Below, piece after piece: positions 1-6,179 of a stretch of 10,320 nt of DNA. The notes under the pieces are model-generated. The model was not told the origin of the DNA and searched no databases. It was given only the letters and a program-made list of their open reading frames with translations. This DNA is from Candidatus Bipolaricaulota bacterium. Its GTDB lineage: Bacteria; Bipolaricaulota; Bipolaricaulia; M55B111. The position numbers and the translations under genes are program-made. The first letter of the stretch is position 1, and each line of letters opens with the position of its first letter. The DNA lies in NCBI GenBank assembly GCA_018334615.1, contig JAGXLP010000034.1, forward strand, positions 1-10,320, given 5' to 3'.

Positions 1-2
1 TC

Positions 3-404
3 GAACTAGACGGTACAATCGGTGTTATTGGAAATGGGGCGGGCTTGGTCATGTCTACGCTTGACGTGTTGAGCCAGAAGGGAGGCGCACCTGCAAATTT
101 TCTCGACATTGGCGGTGGAGCTGATGCGGAATTAATGGAACAAGCTTACGAAATTGTTACGGAGAAAAAGGGCCTTGAAGCTGTGTTCATCAATATCTTC
201 GGGGGACTTACTCGCTGTGATGAAATCGCAAACGGTATCGTCAAAGCACTTGAAAGCAAGGAAGCAAACCTACCTCTCGTCGTAAGATTGACGGGAACGA
301 ACGAGGAACAGGGAAGGAAAATTCTGGAGGAAAACGGGATTACAGCAACTACTTCGTTCGACAGGGGAGCAAAAGAGGTAGTCAGTAAAACAAAAAGCAA
401 CTAG
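3..404 (+). CDS. sucC: Succinyl-CoA ligase (ADP/GDP-forming) beta subunit, C-terminal part
   Basis: This is the last 133 codons of the beta subunit; the frame is open to the left edge, so roughly the first 250 residues (the ATP-grasp domain) lie outside. SucC pairs with SucD to interconvert succinate, CoA and ATP (or GTP) with succinyl-CoA and ADP (or GDP) in the cytoplasm. The visible part is the ligase-CoA domain: it opens with GVIGNGAGLVMSTLDVL, then has the glycine-rich GGAPANFLDIGGGA segment and NIFGGLTRCDEIANGI, all typical of SucC. The C-terminus is the usual length and ends in TAG. The gene converges on sucD rather than preceding it in an operon. A strong hairpin terminator follows about 50 nt downstream. 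Family assignment is secure; nucleotide preference cannot be judged from this part. Confidence 0.95.
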   Translation, partial: ELDGTIGVIGNGAGLVMSTLDVLSQKGGAPANFLDIGGGADAELMEQAYEIVTEKKGLEAVFINIFGGLTRCDEIANGIVKALESKEANLPLVVRLTGTNEEQGRKILEENGITATTSFDRGAKEVVSKTKSN

Positions 405-451
405 ACTCGGACAAGACCCAAGAAGATAGAACTTAAAACGTTGCAATCAAA

Positions 452-488
452 AGAGTAGCCCGACGGGGACTCGGGCTACTCTAGTTTT
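452..488. terminator. Bidirectional intrinsic terminator between sucC and sucD
   Basis: A perfect 12-bp inverted repeat (arms 452-463 and 471-482, AGAGTAGCCCGA and its complement) encloses a 7-nt loop. On the + strand it is followed by AGTTTT; on the - strand by TTTTG. It can therefore end both sucC and sucD transcripts. It lies 48 nt after the sucC stop and about 115 nt after the sucD stop. A diverged copy of the right arm occurs at 498-511 (12 of 14 bases match 471-484). Confidence 0.85.
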
Positions 489-597
489 AAACATGAGGTC
501 AGGCTACTGTAATTGTATAAGAGGGGCGCGGGCTTCGATATATTTAAACAGGATCTTGGACAATATGTGTTAGTGACGGGACTCCTAAATCTCTTCT

Positions 598-1467
598 TCA
601 GACCGCCTGTTTGACCAGGTCAGCCAGCTCTGACGGGCTTCTGCCAACTGGAATATCGTGCTCTTCTAAAGCTTTTGCCTTTGAATCGGCCGTTCCTTCC
701 TCTCCGGAAACTATTGCGCCAGCATGACCCATCCTTTTTCCTCTCGGAGCACTAAATCCGGCAATATAAGCGACAGTTGGTGTAGAGATATTTTCCGAAA
801 TATATTCAGCCGCTTGTTCCTCTTCGGACCCTCCAATTTCACCTACGAGGACAATTAATTCCGTTTCGGGGTCACTGTCAAAGTCAGATATCACTTCTAT
901 AAAACTCGTCCCCACTATTTTATCTCCTCCTATCCCGACGACGGTGGATTGCCCTAACCCCCTGTCAGTCAATTCGGAAGAAATCTCGTAAGTCAAAGTT
1001 CCACTCCGGGATACAACGCCAATATTACCCTTTCGGAAAACGTCTCCGGGCAATATTCCGACTTTGCTCTTCCCCGGAGAAATTAAGCCAGGGCAATTGG
1101 GACCGATCAAACGTGAGTCCGTGAGGTCTTCTACGTAGTGATATACCTCTACCATGTCGTGGACAGGAATATTCTCCGTTATACAAACAACAAGCTCTAT
1201 ACCGTTATTTACTGCTTCCAGAATTGCATCACTGGCAAATTTTGCAGGAACAAATATCACGGAAGTATCAATCGATACTTCGGAGCATGCCTCTTTTACG
1301 CTATCATAAACAGGAACGCCGTTAACCTTCTTGCCGCCTTTTCCCGGTGTAACACCGGCTAGAATGTTCGTCCCATAATTTTTCATCTGTTTGCTGTGAA
1401 ATTTCCCCTCCCCACCTGTAATTCCTTGAACTAATACGTTAGAAGAGTCGTCTAAAAGTATCGACAT
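598..1467 (-). CDS. sucD: Succinyl-CoA ligase alpha subunit
   Basis: SucD is the CoA-binding and phosphohistidine-bearing subunit that works with SucC. The product is 289 aa, the normal family length. The N-terminal CoA-binding Rossmann domain begins with VLVQGITGGEGKFH. The middle carries IGPNCPGLI and SRSGTLTYE (about residues 153-161). The ligase-CoA domain contains the GHAGAI motif with the active-site histidine at about residue 248. The ATG at 1467 is chosen because AGGAGG sits just upstream (GGAGGGAAAG-ATG); an in-frame start seven codons earlier would swallow this site. The gene lies 177 nt downstream of metF on the same strand, behind a leader with competing hairpins, and faces sucC tail to tail. 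It may be read from its own promoter or by readthrough of the metF operon. No clear promoter was seen. Confidence 0.95.
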   Translation of the reverse strand: MSILLDDSSNVLVQGITGGEGKFHSKQMKNYGTNILAGVTPGKGGKKVNGVPVYDSVKEACSEVSIDTSVIFVPAKFASDAILEAVNNGIELVVCITENIPVHDMVEVYHYVEDLTDSRLIGPNCPGLISPGKSKVGILPGDVFRKGNIGVVSRSGTLTYEISSELTDRGLGQSTVVGIGGDKIVGTSFIEVISDFDSDPETELIVLVGEIGGSEEEQAAEYISENISTPTVAYIAGFSAPRGKRMGHAGAIVSGEEGTADSKAKALEEHDIPVGRSPSELADLVKQAV

Positions 1468-1511
1468 CTTTCCCTCCTGAAAAAACACGCGTTCTGTAAC
1501 TTTCTTCTATC

Positions 1512-1589
1512 AAAAAATTAACCCGCCCCCATATCCTCGTTGCTAGCCCCTGCCTAAATAAACCTCAATTCTGGGGGCGGTTCCCCCCA
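1512..1589 (-). promoter_or_regulatory. Terminator/antiterminator-like competing hairpins before sucD
   Basis: Read on the - strand, three arms occur in order: A (1589-1584, TGGGGG), B (1580-1572, CCGCCCCCA) and C (1531-1523, TGGGGGCGG). B can pair with A (6 bp, 6-nt loop) or with C (perfect 9 bp, 40-nt loop), but not with both. The B:C stem is followed by GTTAATTTTTT (1522-1512), which resembles an intrinsic terminator; A:B has no T tract. This could simply end the metF operon, or act as an attenuator for sucD. The pairing is visible in the sequence; the regulatory role is inference. Confidence 0.5.
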
Positions 1590-1644
1590 CCCCAACTCTT
1601 AGATCTTTTTTCGTCGCCTGTCTCTTATAATCAGGGGTATTCGG

Positions 1645-2529
1645 TTACGCTATACCTGATTTCTCCGCGAGTTCGGGCACATATTCTTCCCATCCCATCG
1701 GCATCAGGTGAACGCCCTCACAGAAATCCCTGGTTTCTTTGATAACTCGTGCACAGACGTCCAGACTTGCTTCCACGACATTCGAGGAATCCTCAAGCAA
1801 CTCAATCACATTGTCCGGAACGGACACTCCGGCAATGTTTTTATTCATGAATCGAGCCATTCCAGCAGATTTCAAGGGGAGGATCCCCACAAGCACCGGT
1901 ACATCTATTCCTTCGTCCCGCAGGCCTTCCATATACCGTTTTAAGACTTCCGAGTCGTAGACCGCCTGGGTTTGAAAAAATTCGGCTCCTTTTTCAACTT
2001 TCATTTTTGTCTTCAAGATCTGGGGTTCCAGCGGGTCGGCCCCCGGATTTACGGAAGCACCCGGGAAAAGATCGGTTGCTCCTTTGAGTTCATTCCCATT
2101 CATGTCGACTCCTGAATTTAGCTGCCCTATTACCTCCAGCAATTGAGGTGAGTCCAGGTCGAAGACGGGCATAGCATCTCCGTGATCTCCCAGGTTCGTG
2201 TAATCGCCTGTCAGAGCCAGTACGTTTTCCAAACCCAAAACCTCAGCGCTCAACAGATCCGATTGTAACGCGATCCGGTTTCTATCACGGCAGGTTAATT
2301 GATAAACGGTTTCGTGTCCAAGATCTTCAATGAGGTGTGCAACTGCAAGAGAACCCAATCTCATTACGGAGCTTTGCTGGTCCGTTACGTTGAAAGCGTC
2401 GACAAGATAACCAATTTCGTCAAGCTCCTCCAGCATTTCATCAATATCCGTACCCTTGGGAGGGCCGGCCTCACATGTTATCACGAATTCGCGATCTCGT
2501 ACTTTTTCCCTAAACTTACCCACGTTCAT
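1645..2529 (-). CDS. metF: Methylenetetrahydrofolate reductase catalytic subunit (MetF)
   Basis: MetF is a flavin enzyme that reduces 5,10-methylene-H4folate to 5-methyl-H4folate, for methionine synthesis or the Wood-Ljungdahl methyl branch. The 294-aa product is a single TIM-barrel domain, as in bacterial MetF, with no C-terminal regulatory domain. Hallmarks visible are the CEAGPPKG segment with the catalytic Glu near residue 20, YQLTCRDRNR (76-85), ALTGD (Asp about 109), FFQTQAVYD (184-192) and the terminal GVHLMPMGWE. The ATG at 2529 overlaps the end of metV by 14 nt and gives the family's usual N-terminus; the open frame continues upstream through metV but that extension is not MetF-like. 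The overlap with metV implies translational coupling and a MetVF complex, as in acetogens. The usual electron-input partners (RnfC2 or an Hdr module) are not adjacent; a [NiFe] hydrogenase is. Confidence 0.95.
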   Translation of the reverse strand: MNVGKFREKVRDREFVITCEAGPPKGTDIDEMLEELDEIGYLVDAFNVTDQQSSVMRLGSLAVAHLIEDLGHETVYQLTCRDRNRIALQSDLLSAEVLGLENVLALTGDYTNLGDHGDAMPVFDLDSPQLLEVIGQLNSGVDMNGNELKGATDLFPGASVNPGADPLEPQILKTKMKVEKGAEFFQTQAVYDSEVLKRYMEGLRDEGIDVPVLVGILPLKSAGMARFMNKNIAGVSVPDNVIELLEDSSNVVEASLDVCARVIKETRDFCEGVHLMPMGWEEYVPELAEKSGIA

Positions 2530-3208
2530 CACCCTCTTCAGCCTCAATAGCCCAATGCAGTGAGTTTCTGCGTTCCATATCCGGTTCATATTCGTATTTC
2601 TTTCTTGCTTTCGGCTCGTTATATGTGGCAAGAAGGTCGAGACGGCCGATATCTTCCAATCTTTCGTAGATGAGTTCCCAGCCACAGGGGCGGCCCGACT
2701 CGACTTCACATTCCCCTTCGTGTGAACCTCCACAGGCCCCGTTCAACAGTCCTTTAATACAAACCGTTAAGGGGCACAGTCCTCCCGTGTATTCAAGCAG
2801 GCACTCTCCACAACGCTCGCAGGTTTCCTCGGAGGGCCAGATTCCGTGAAAATCACCCATCGAAATAGTGTCGTTGGCGGGATGAACTTGCTTGTCGACC
2901 ACCTTTCCGACAGCCTGAATTCCAATTCCGCAACAAGCAACTAAAACGGAGTCGGCTTCCTCGAGTTGCCCGGTGTCCCTGGCAAGCTTTATTCCGTCCA
3001 GGCTCTTATTACAAAGCAACGCAATTACCCTCGAGCCCGTAACTGCCCACCCCTCTTCTTCAAGTTTACTCGAAAGTTCCGCGACCTGTTCCTCGCCGCC
3101 GCTTCCGGAGGCTGCAGCGCACCCACCACAGCCTAAAACAAATACCTTCTCATCCTCCTCTAAATAGGAGGTAATTTCTTCCCAGGGTTTTTGTTCAGAA
3201 TATATCAT
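2516..3208 (-). CDS. metV: Methylenetetrahydrofolate reductase partner subunit MetV (MTHFR C-terminal-type)
   Basis: This 230-aa protein belongs to the MTHFR_C / MetV family, the cysteine-rich Fe-S and zinc-binding partner that feeds electrons to MetF. Visible cysteines are C27 and C30 (GCGGC), C66, C92-C93 (ACCG), C130, C133 and C136 (CERCGEC), C145 and C150 (GLCPLTVC), C159, C167 and C175 (RPCGW). These match the family's conserved pattern and its usual length. The start ATG at 3208 has a good Shine-Dalgarno, GGAGG followed by eight bases. It lies 86 nt after the hydrogenase large-subunit stop and overlaps metF by 14 nt. The context suggests it links hydrogenase electrons to MetF, which is inference. 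Confidence 0.92.
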   Translation of the reverse strand: MIYSEQKPWEEITSYLEEDEKVFVLGCGGCAAASGSGGEEQVAELSSKLEEEGWAVTGSRVIALLCNKSLDGIKLARDTGQLEEADSVLVACCGIGIQAVGKVVDKQVHPANDTISMGDFHGIWPSEETCERCGECLLEYTGGLCPLTVCIKGLLNGACGGSHEGECEVESGRPCGWELIYERLEDIGRLDLLATYNEPKARKKYEYEPDMERRNSLHWAIEAEEGDERG

Positions 3209-3241
3209 ATAACCTACCTCCAGTTAAACGCGGTTATAGTA

Positions 3242-3269
3242 AAGTCCCCCGCCGGGTGGACGGGGATTT
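3242..3269 (-). repeat. GC-rich hairpin between hydrogenase and metV genes
   Basis: The inverted repeat (arms about 3242-3250 and 3262-3269; AAGTCCCC against GGGGATTT) can form a stem with one mismatch and a short GC-rich loop in the - strand transcript. No T tract follows it (CTTTACTATAA), so it looks more like an intercistronic stability or processing element than a full terminator. It sits in the only non-overlapping junction of the four-gene unit, where it could tune the ratio of hydrogenase to MetVF. Confidence 0.4.
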
Positions 3270-3294
3270 CAGGTTCTAACTTCTCACAACAAGT

Positions 3295-4809
3295 TTAATG
3301 AACTGCACAGGCCATGCAGGGATCAAAAGAGCGAACTACCCGTGCCGCTTCCAGTGGGTTCTCCGGATCCTGGATATTCGTCCCCAGCAGTGACTGCTCG
3401 ATCGGTCCCGGTTTGCCGCCCTCATCTCGGGGAGAGGCATTCCAGGTAGTAGGCACCACTAACTGATAATTCTTGATTTGTCCCTCCGCAACTTCTATCC
3501 AATGTCCCAATGTCCCTCTTGGTGCAGCCGTCAAACCGACGCCCCGACCACTCTCCGGCATCTCGTATTCAGCACAAGAAGGCTTACCGGGTTCCAGGTT
3601 CTCAACCCAATCTTCCATTAACTCTATAACACACTTGCATTCCACGGCTCGAGCAAGATGCCTTCCCATTACAGAAGGTAACTGGTCAAGTTCAATTCCC
3701 ACTTTATCCATGGCCCGGCCCAGTTCACGCTCTACAAGTTCATTCCCTTTTAAGTAATTAATCATCATTCGAGCAGTGGGTCCGACTTCATGTGGCTTTC
3801 CTTCGTACCGAGGGGCTTTAACCCAGGAATAAGCGTCTTCTTTGTCTGCTTCTGGCAAAGTTTTAGCCTTACTTGGGTGTCCCTGCCCTTCCTCTTTATA
3901 CCAGGAATGGTGCACTTCCTCAGTTATCTGGCTAAGATCGTAATCCTTAACCGAATCGCTTCCGTCGGAAATAACGCCACCTTCCAAACCTTTCGAAGTT
4001 TGTTTATGAGAGCCCGCAAATCCCTCGAGATAGAATCCTCCGTACTCAATAAAATTGGAGACTCCCTGACCAACCCCGAAATAATCATTATATCCTTTTG
4101 CCAGCTCCACGATCCCCGGGAGATACCTATTATTCACGAATTCCTTAATTTCTCCCAACCTGGACCGGAATTTCGTTATAGAGTCGATATCCGGCTTATT
4201 GGTTGTCCCTCCGGGAACAGTACCCATATTATGTGGCATCTTTCCACCAAATATAGCTATCAACTGATGTGCCTTTTTTCTTATTTCCAGAGCCTGTAAG
4301 TAGTCCCCGGCCAATGCCTCACTAATTTCCGCACCCAGGCGATAGTCACCAGAATACTCGGGAGTGAAAGGAGCACCATCGGTGGATTCTAGATAAGTTT
4401 GTAGGTCCTTAACCCCTGAATTGTGTGATTCCAGCCCTTTAAGGTCCTCGGGGTTTAGGTAATCCAGGGCCGATAGATGGTAAAAGTGCAATACGTCAGA
4501 TTGGATAAAATTACCGCCCAGTATTAAATTCCTAATTATTCTCCCGTTAGCGGGGATTTTATCCTGTATTCCAAATGCATCATCAAGGGCTAACGTCGAA
4601 GCAACTGCATGAGCCGCCGGACATACTCCACATACCCGCTGGGTTATTCTCGACGCATCTCGTGGATCCCTTCCGGAGAGCACTTCTTCCAGACCCCGGA
4701 AAAGCGTTCCACTGCTTCTGGCGGACTTCACCTCGCCTGAATCGATATCCAAATCTATTTTCAAATGTCCTTCAATTCGAGTTATGGGATCGATTGATAT
4801 TTGCCTCAC
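3295..4809 (-). CDS. [NiFe] hydrogenase large (catalytic) subunit, without C-terminal extension
   Basis: This 504-aa subunit would hold the Ni-Fe(CN)2CO site that splits H2. The N-terminus has DPITRIEGHL. The L1 motif is RVCGVCPAAH (C60, C63, H67) and the L2 motif is DPCMACAVH (C498, C501, H504), giving the four cysteine ligands. Segments such as GTLFRGLEEVLSGRDPRDA, NGRIIRNLILGGN and APRGTLGHW resemble group 1/2 uptake-type enzymes. The GTG start at 4809 overlaps the small-subunit stop (GTGA) and has AGGAGG five bases upstream. The notable oddity is that TAA follows H504 directly. Most [NiFe] large subunits carry a short tail after this His that a dedicated protease removes after nickel insertion; here there is none, as in H2-sensing HupV/HoxC and CooH types. 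No maturation genes are in the window. Subgroup is uncertain. Confidence 0.95.
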   Translation of the reverse strand: MRQISIDPITRIEGHLKIDLDIDSGEVKSARSSGTLFRGLEEVLSGRDPRDASRITQRVCGVCPAAHAVASTLALDDAFGIQDKIPANGRIIRNLILGGNFIQSDVLHFYHLSALDYLNPEDLKGLESHNSGVKDLQTYLESTDGAPFTPEYSGDYRLGAEISEALAGDYLQALEIRKKAHQLIAIFGGKMPHNMGTVPGGTTNKPDIDSITKFRSRLGEIKEFVNNRYLPGIVELAKGYNDYFGVGQGVSNFIEYGGFYLEGFAGSHKQTSKGLEGGVISDGSDSVKDYDLSQITEEVHHSWYKEEGQGHPSKAKTLPEADKEDAYSWVKAPRYEGKPHEVGPTARMMINYLKGNELVERELGRAMDKVGIELDQLPSVMGRHLARAVECKCVIELMEDWVENLEPGKPSCAEYEMPESGRGVGLTAAPRGTLGHWIEVAEGQIKNYQLVVPTTWNASPRDEGGKPGPIEQSLLGTNIQDPENPLEAARVVRSFDPCMACAVH

Positions 4810-5672
4810 TTTAGCCTCCTGTACATATCTTCGGCTTCCTCCATACCAAATTTCTCGTAAAATGGACTCATCACATCGGGAAACCCTGGCTCAGTACAGC
4901 CAATACAGGGGTGATTATTCCCTATGGGCCAATTTAATCCATCGTGCCACCCTCTATTGGGGCACGAACTGTTTGTATACGGGCCCTTGCACCCAATTTC
5001 GGCCAGGCACCCTTCCTCTCCAAGGTGTCGAGCAAAGTGGCCGGTTGCAAAGTCACCCCGGCGGGGACATTCGCTGTGAATGGTATCACCATAAACCTCT
5101 TTCAGCCGACCGGTTTTGTCTAACTCATCTGGTGAAGGAATCCCTGAGATAATGACCTTGGCCAAAGTGTCTACAAACCAGCTAGGTTCGGGAGGACAGC
5201 CAGGGACATTTAAAGCGGGGGTAGTTATACCCTTATCATCCAGGTGTTCCGTAACTGCTATAGACTCGGTCTGATTAGGATTCCCGGAAGGTATTCCTCC
5301 ATACGAGGAGCAAGTCCCAATATTTACCACTGCCAGGGCGTCTTGAGCCAATCGAGCAACTTGATCGGAGAATGACTCTTCACCGACCATACAGTACTTG
5401 CCCTCTGCTCCAACCGGAACAGCCCCGTCTACCACCAGAAGGTAGTCTTTTTTGGCCCGGGTTTTTTCCAGTACTTCCAGAGCCAGTTCACCCGTTCCTC
5501 CCATGAGGGTAGCCATGAACTTTAACCCGATCGATTTTCCGGGAACTAGTTCATCCAACAACAAGTTCTTAAGTTTTGGATAAGGAGAATTCATCAGGGA
5601 TATTGCGCATCCCGTACAGGCAGCTCCCTGTATCCATATTACCGGCTTAATTTCTGATTTTTCTGACGACAA
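4806..5672 (-). CDS. [NiFe] hydrogenase small (Fe-S) subunit, no Tat signal
   Basis: The electron-transfer subunit carries three Fe-S clusters. With the chosen start it is 288 aa. Proximal [4Fe-4S] ligands are C19 and C22 (CTGC), C121 (GTCSSYGG) and C159 (PGCPPEP). Distal-cluster ligands are H199 and C202 (HSEC), C222 and C228. Medial-cluster ligands are C237, C256 and C259, with Pro249 at the position that marks a [3Fe-4S] cluster. It lacks the extra proximal cysteines of O2-tolerant enzymes (CTGC, not CTCC), so O2 sensitivity is expected. No twin-arginine leader and no C-terminal membrane anchor are present, which implies a cytoplasmic enzyme. The TTG at 5672 is preferred because AAGGAGG lies seven bases upstream; the in-frame GTG at 5681 overlaps that site. 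It is first in the operon, translationally coupled to the large subunit. Confidence 0.93.
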   Translation of the reverse strand: MSSEKSEIKPVIWIQGAACTGCAISLMNSPYPKLKNLLLDELVPGKSIGLKFMATLMGGTGELALEVLEKTRAKKDYLLVVDGAVPVGAEGKYCMVGEESFSDQVARLAQDALAVVNIGTCSSYGGIPSGNPNQTESIAVTEHLDDKGITTPALNVPGCPPEPSWFVDTLAKVIISGIPSPDELDKTGRLKEVYGDTIHSECPRRGDFATGHFARHLGEEGCLAEIGCKGPYTNSSCPNRGWHDGLNWPIGNNHPCIGCTEPGFPDVMSPFYEKFGMEEAEDMYRRLK

Positions 5673-5745
5673 ACGATCCACCTCCTTCAGTTAGTTCGTC
5701 TGATTCGTGCCCACCAGATGTATTAGCATGTTATTTCAATTCCGT

Positions 5746-5782
5746 ATTAAATAAAAATAAAAAGCCTACACCGGTGGTCAGG
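5746..5782 (-). terminator. Terminator-like hairpin and U tract in the hydrogenase leader
   Basis: On the - strand, CCTGACC (5782-5776) pairs with GGT-G-TAGG (5772-5765), leaving one bulged G and a 3-nt loop. A long U-rich run follows (TTTTTATTTTTATTT from 5763). It lies about 75 nt before the hydrogenase start and about 180 nt after the predicted transcription start. That spacing fits a transcription attenuator or the end of a small leader RNA. The stem is short, so strength is uncertain. Confidence 0.45.
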
Positions 5783-5969
5783 ATTGCCATTTAATTCGAT
5801 AAAACTTCGCAGTCACCGTAATTTTTGTTATGTTAAGTCTTTCAAGAAAACACCGCAACCTAACTATAACATTTCAGATTTCGAACGCTAACAAATCTAC
5901 CAGGTACTAAATAAAAGAGTCCCTGCGGCTTATCCTATCCTCGCTTTCCCAAAGTATTTACTGGAGCTA

Positions 5970-5999
5970 ATTATGACATATTGAATTTAACCTTGTCAA
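5970..5999 (-). promoter_or_regulatory. Sigma70-like promoter for the hydrogenase-metVF operon
   Basis: On the - strand there is a perfect -35 box TTGACA (5999-5994), an 18-nt spacer and a -10 box CATAAT (5975-5970, five of six matches). Transcription would start near 5963, giving a leader of about 290 nt before the hydrogenase small subunit. The promoter also contains an inverted repeat, TGACA and TGTCA with 15 nt between, which could be an operator. Confidence 0.6.
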
Positions 6000-6024
6000 A
6001 TACTACGGAAAATTTCACCGGTAA

Positions 6025-6067
6025 CTGCCGCGGAACTTAGGGTTCTCTCAGGCAGAACAGTCTTTTT
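6025..6067 (+). terminator. Weak terminator-like hairpin on the + strand upstream of the tRNA promoter
   Basis: CTGCC (6025-6029) pairs with GGCAG (6051-6055), and GAAC (6033-6036) with GTTC (6042-6045) inside it. TTTTT (6063-6067) follows after seven bases. No + strand gene is visible upstream, so it would end only antisense or read-through transcription, or it may be fortuitous. Confidence 0.3.
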
Positions 6068-6144
6068 GAAATCCCTTCCACCTGAAGCTATGATTAGTAA
6101 AATAGCAAATAGTTCGATGAATTTTAGAAGCTTTTGATTTCCAT

Positions 6145-6173
6145 TTGATCTACTAATCCCTGGGAACGATAAT
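6145..6173 (+). promoter_or_regulatory. Promoter of the tRNA-Ser / tRNA-Arg / regulator unit
   Basis: TTGATC (6145-6150) and GATAAT (6168-6173) are separated by exactly 17 nt and match the sigma70 consensus at four and five of six positions. The +1 predicted by standard spacing is 6180, which is also the first base of the mature tRNA-Ser. The primary transcript may therefore have no tRNA leader. Confidence 0.6.
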
Positions 6174-6179
6174 TAGTCA

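Larger units (their letters stand above)
5673..6179. other. 507-bp intergenic control region between hydrogenase operon and tRNA genes
   Basis: No convincing protein gene is seen on either strand. The region holds the divergent promoters of the hydrogenase operon (5999-5970, - strand) and of the tRNA unit (6145-6173, + strand). It also holds the leader hairpin with U tract (5782-5746) and two AT-rich inverted repeats inside the leader: TGTTAT-GTTA against TAAC-T-ATAACA (5826-5835 and 5861-5871, one bulge) and AGATTT against AAATCT (5876-5881 and 5893-5898). A hairpin with T run on the + strand lies at 6025-6067. No known riboswitch could be assigned. Confidence 0.6.

Noticed and set aside
1618..1629. 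CTGTCTCTTATA matches the first 12 bases of the Tn5/Nextera mosaic end
   Set aside because: The match stops at 12 bases, in the middle of continuous and sensible sequence. With no junction evidence it is best read as chance; reads across the site would settle it.
2530..2733. N-terminal extension of the metF reading frame to 2733
   Set aside because: It overlaps the coding part of metV, has no MetF similarity, and the ATG at 2529 gives the normal family start.
3790..4299. 169-codon open frame on the + strand inside the hydrogenase large subunit
   Set aside because: It is antisense to a conserved gene and its composition and sequence look like a shadow frame; no family is recognisable.
4784..5152. 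122-codon + strand frame across the hydrogenase small/large junction
   Set aside because: Antisense shadow of conserved cluster-binding regions; no ribosome site or family likeness.
5915..6055. On the - strand, CTGAGAG-AACCCT and, further on, GGATAAGCCGCAGGGA look like pieces of a TPP riboswitch
   Set aside because: The two parts are about 100 nt apart instead of about a dozen, and the strong promoter lies between them, so they would not be on one transcript.
6043..6066. CTCTCAGGCA on the + strand resembles the 3' part of a glycine riboswitch
   Set aside because: No matching GAGAG partner at the right distance, no clear GCCGAAGG core, and the downstream gene is a tRNA rather than a glycine-related gene.
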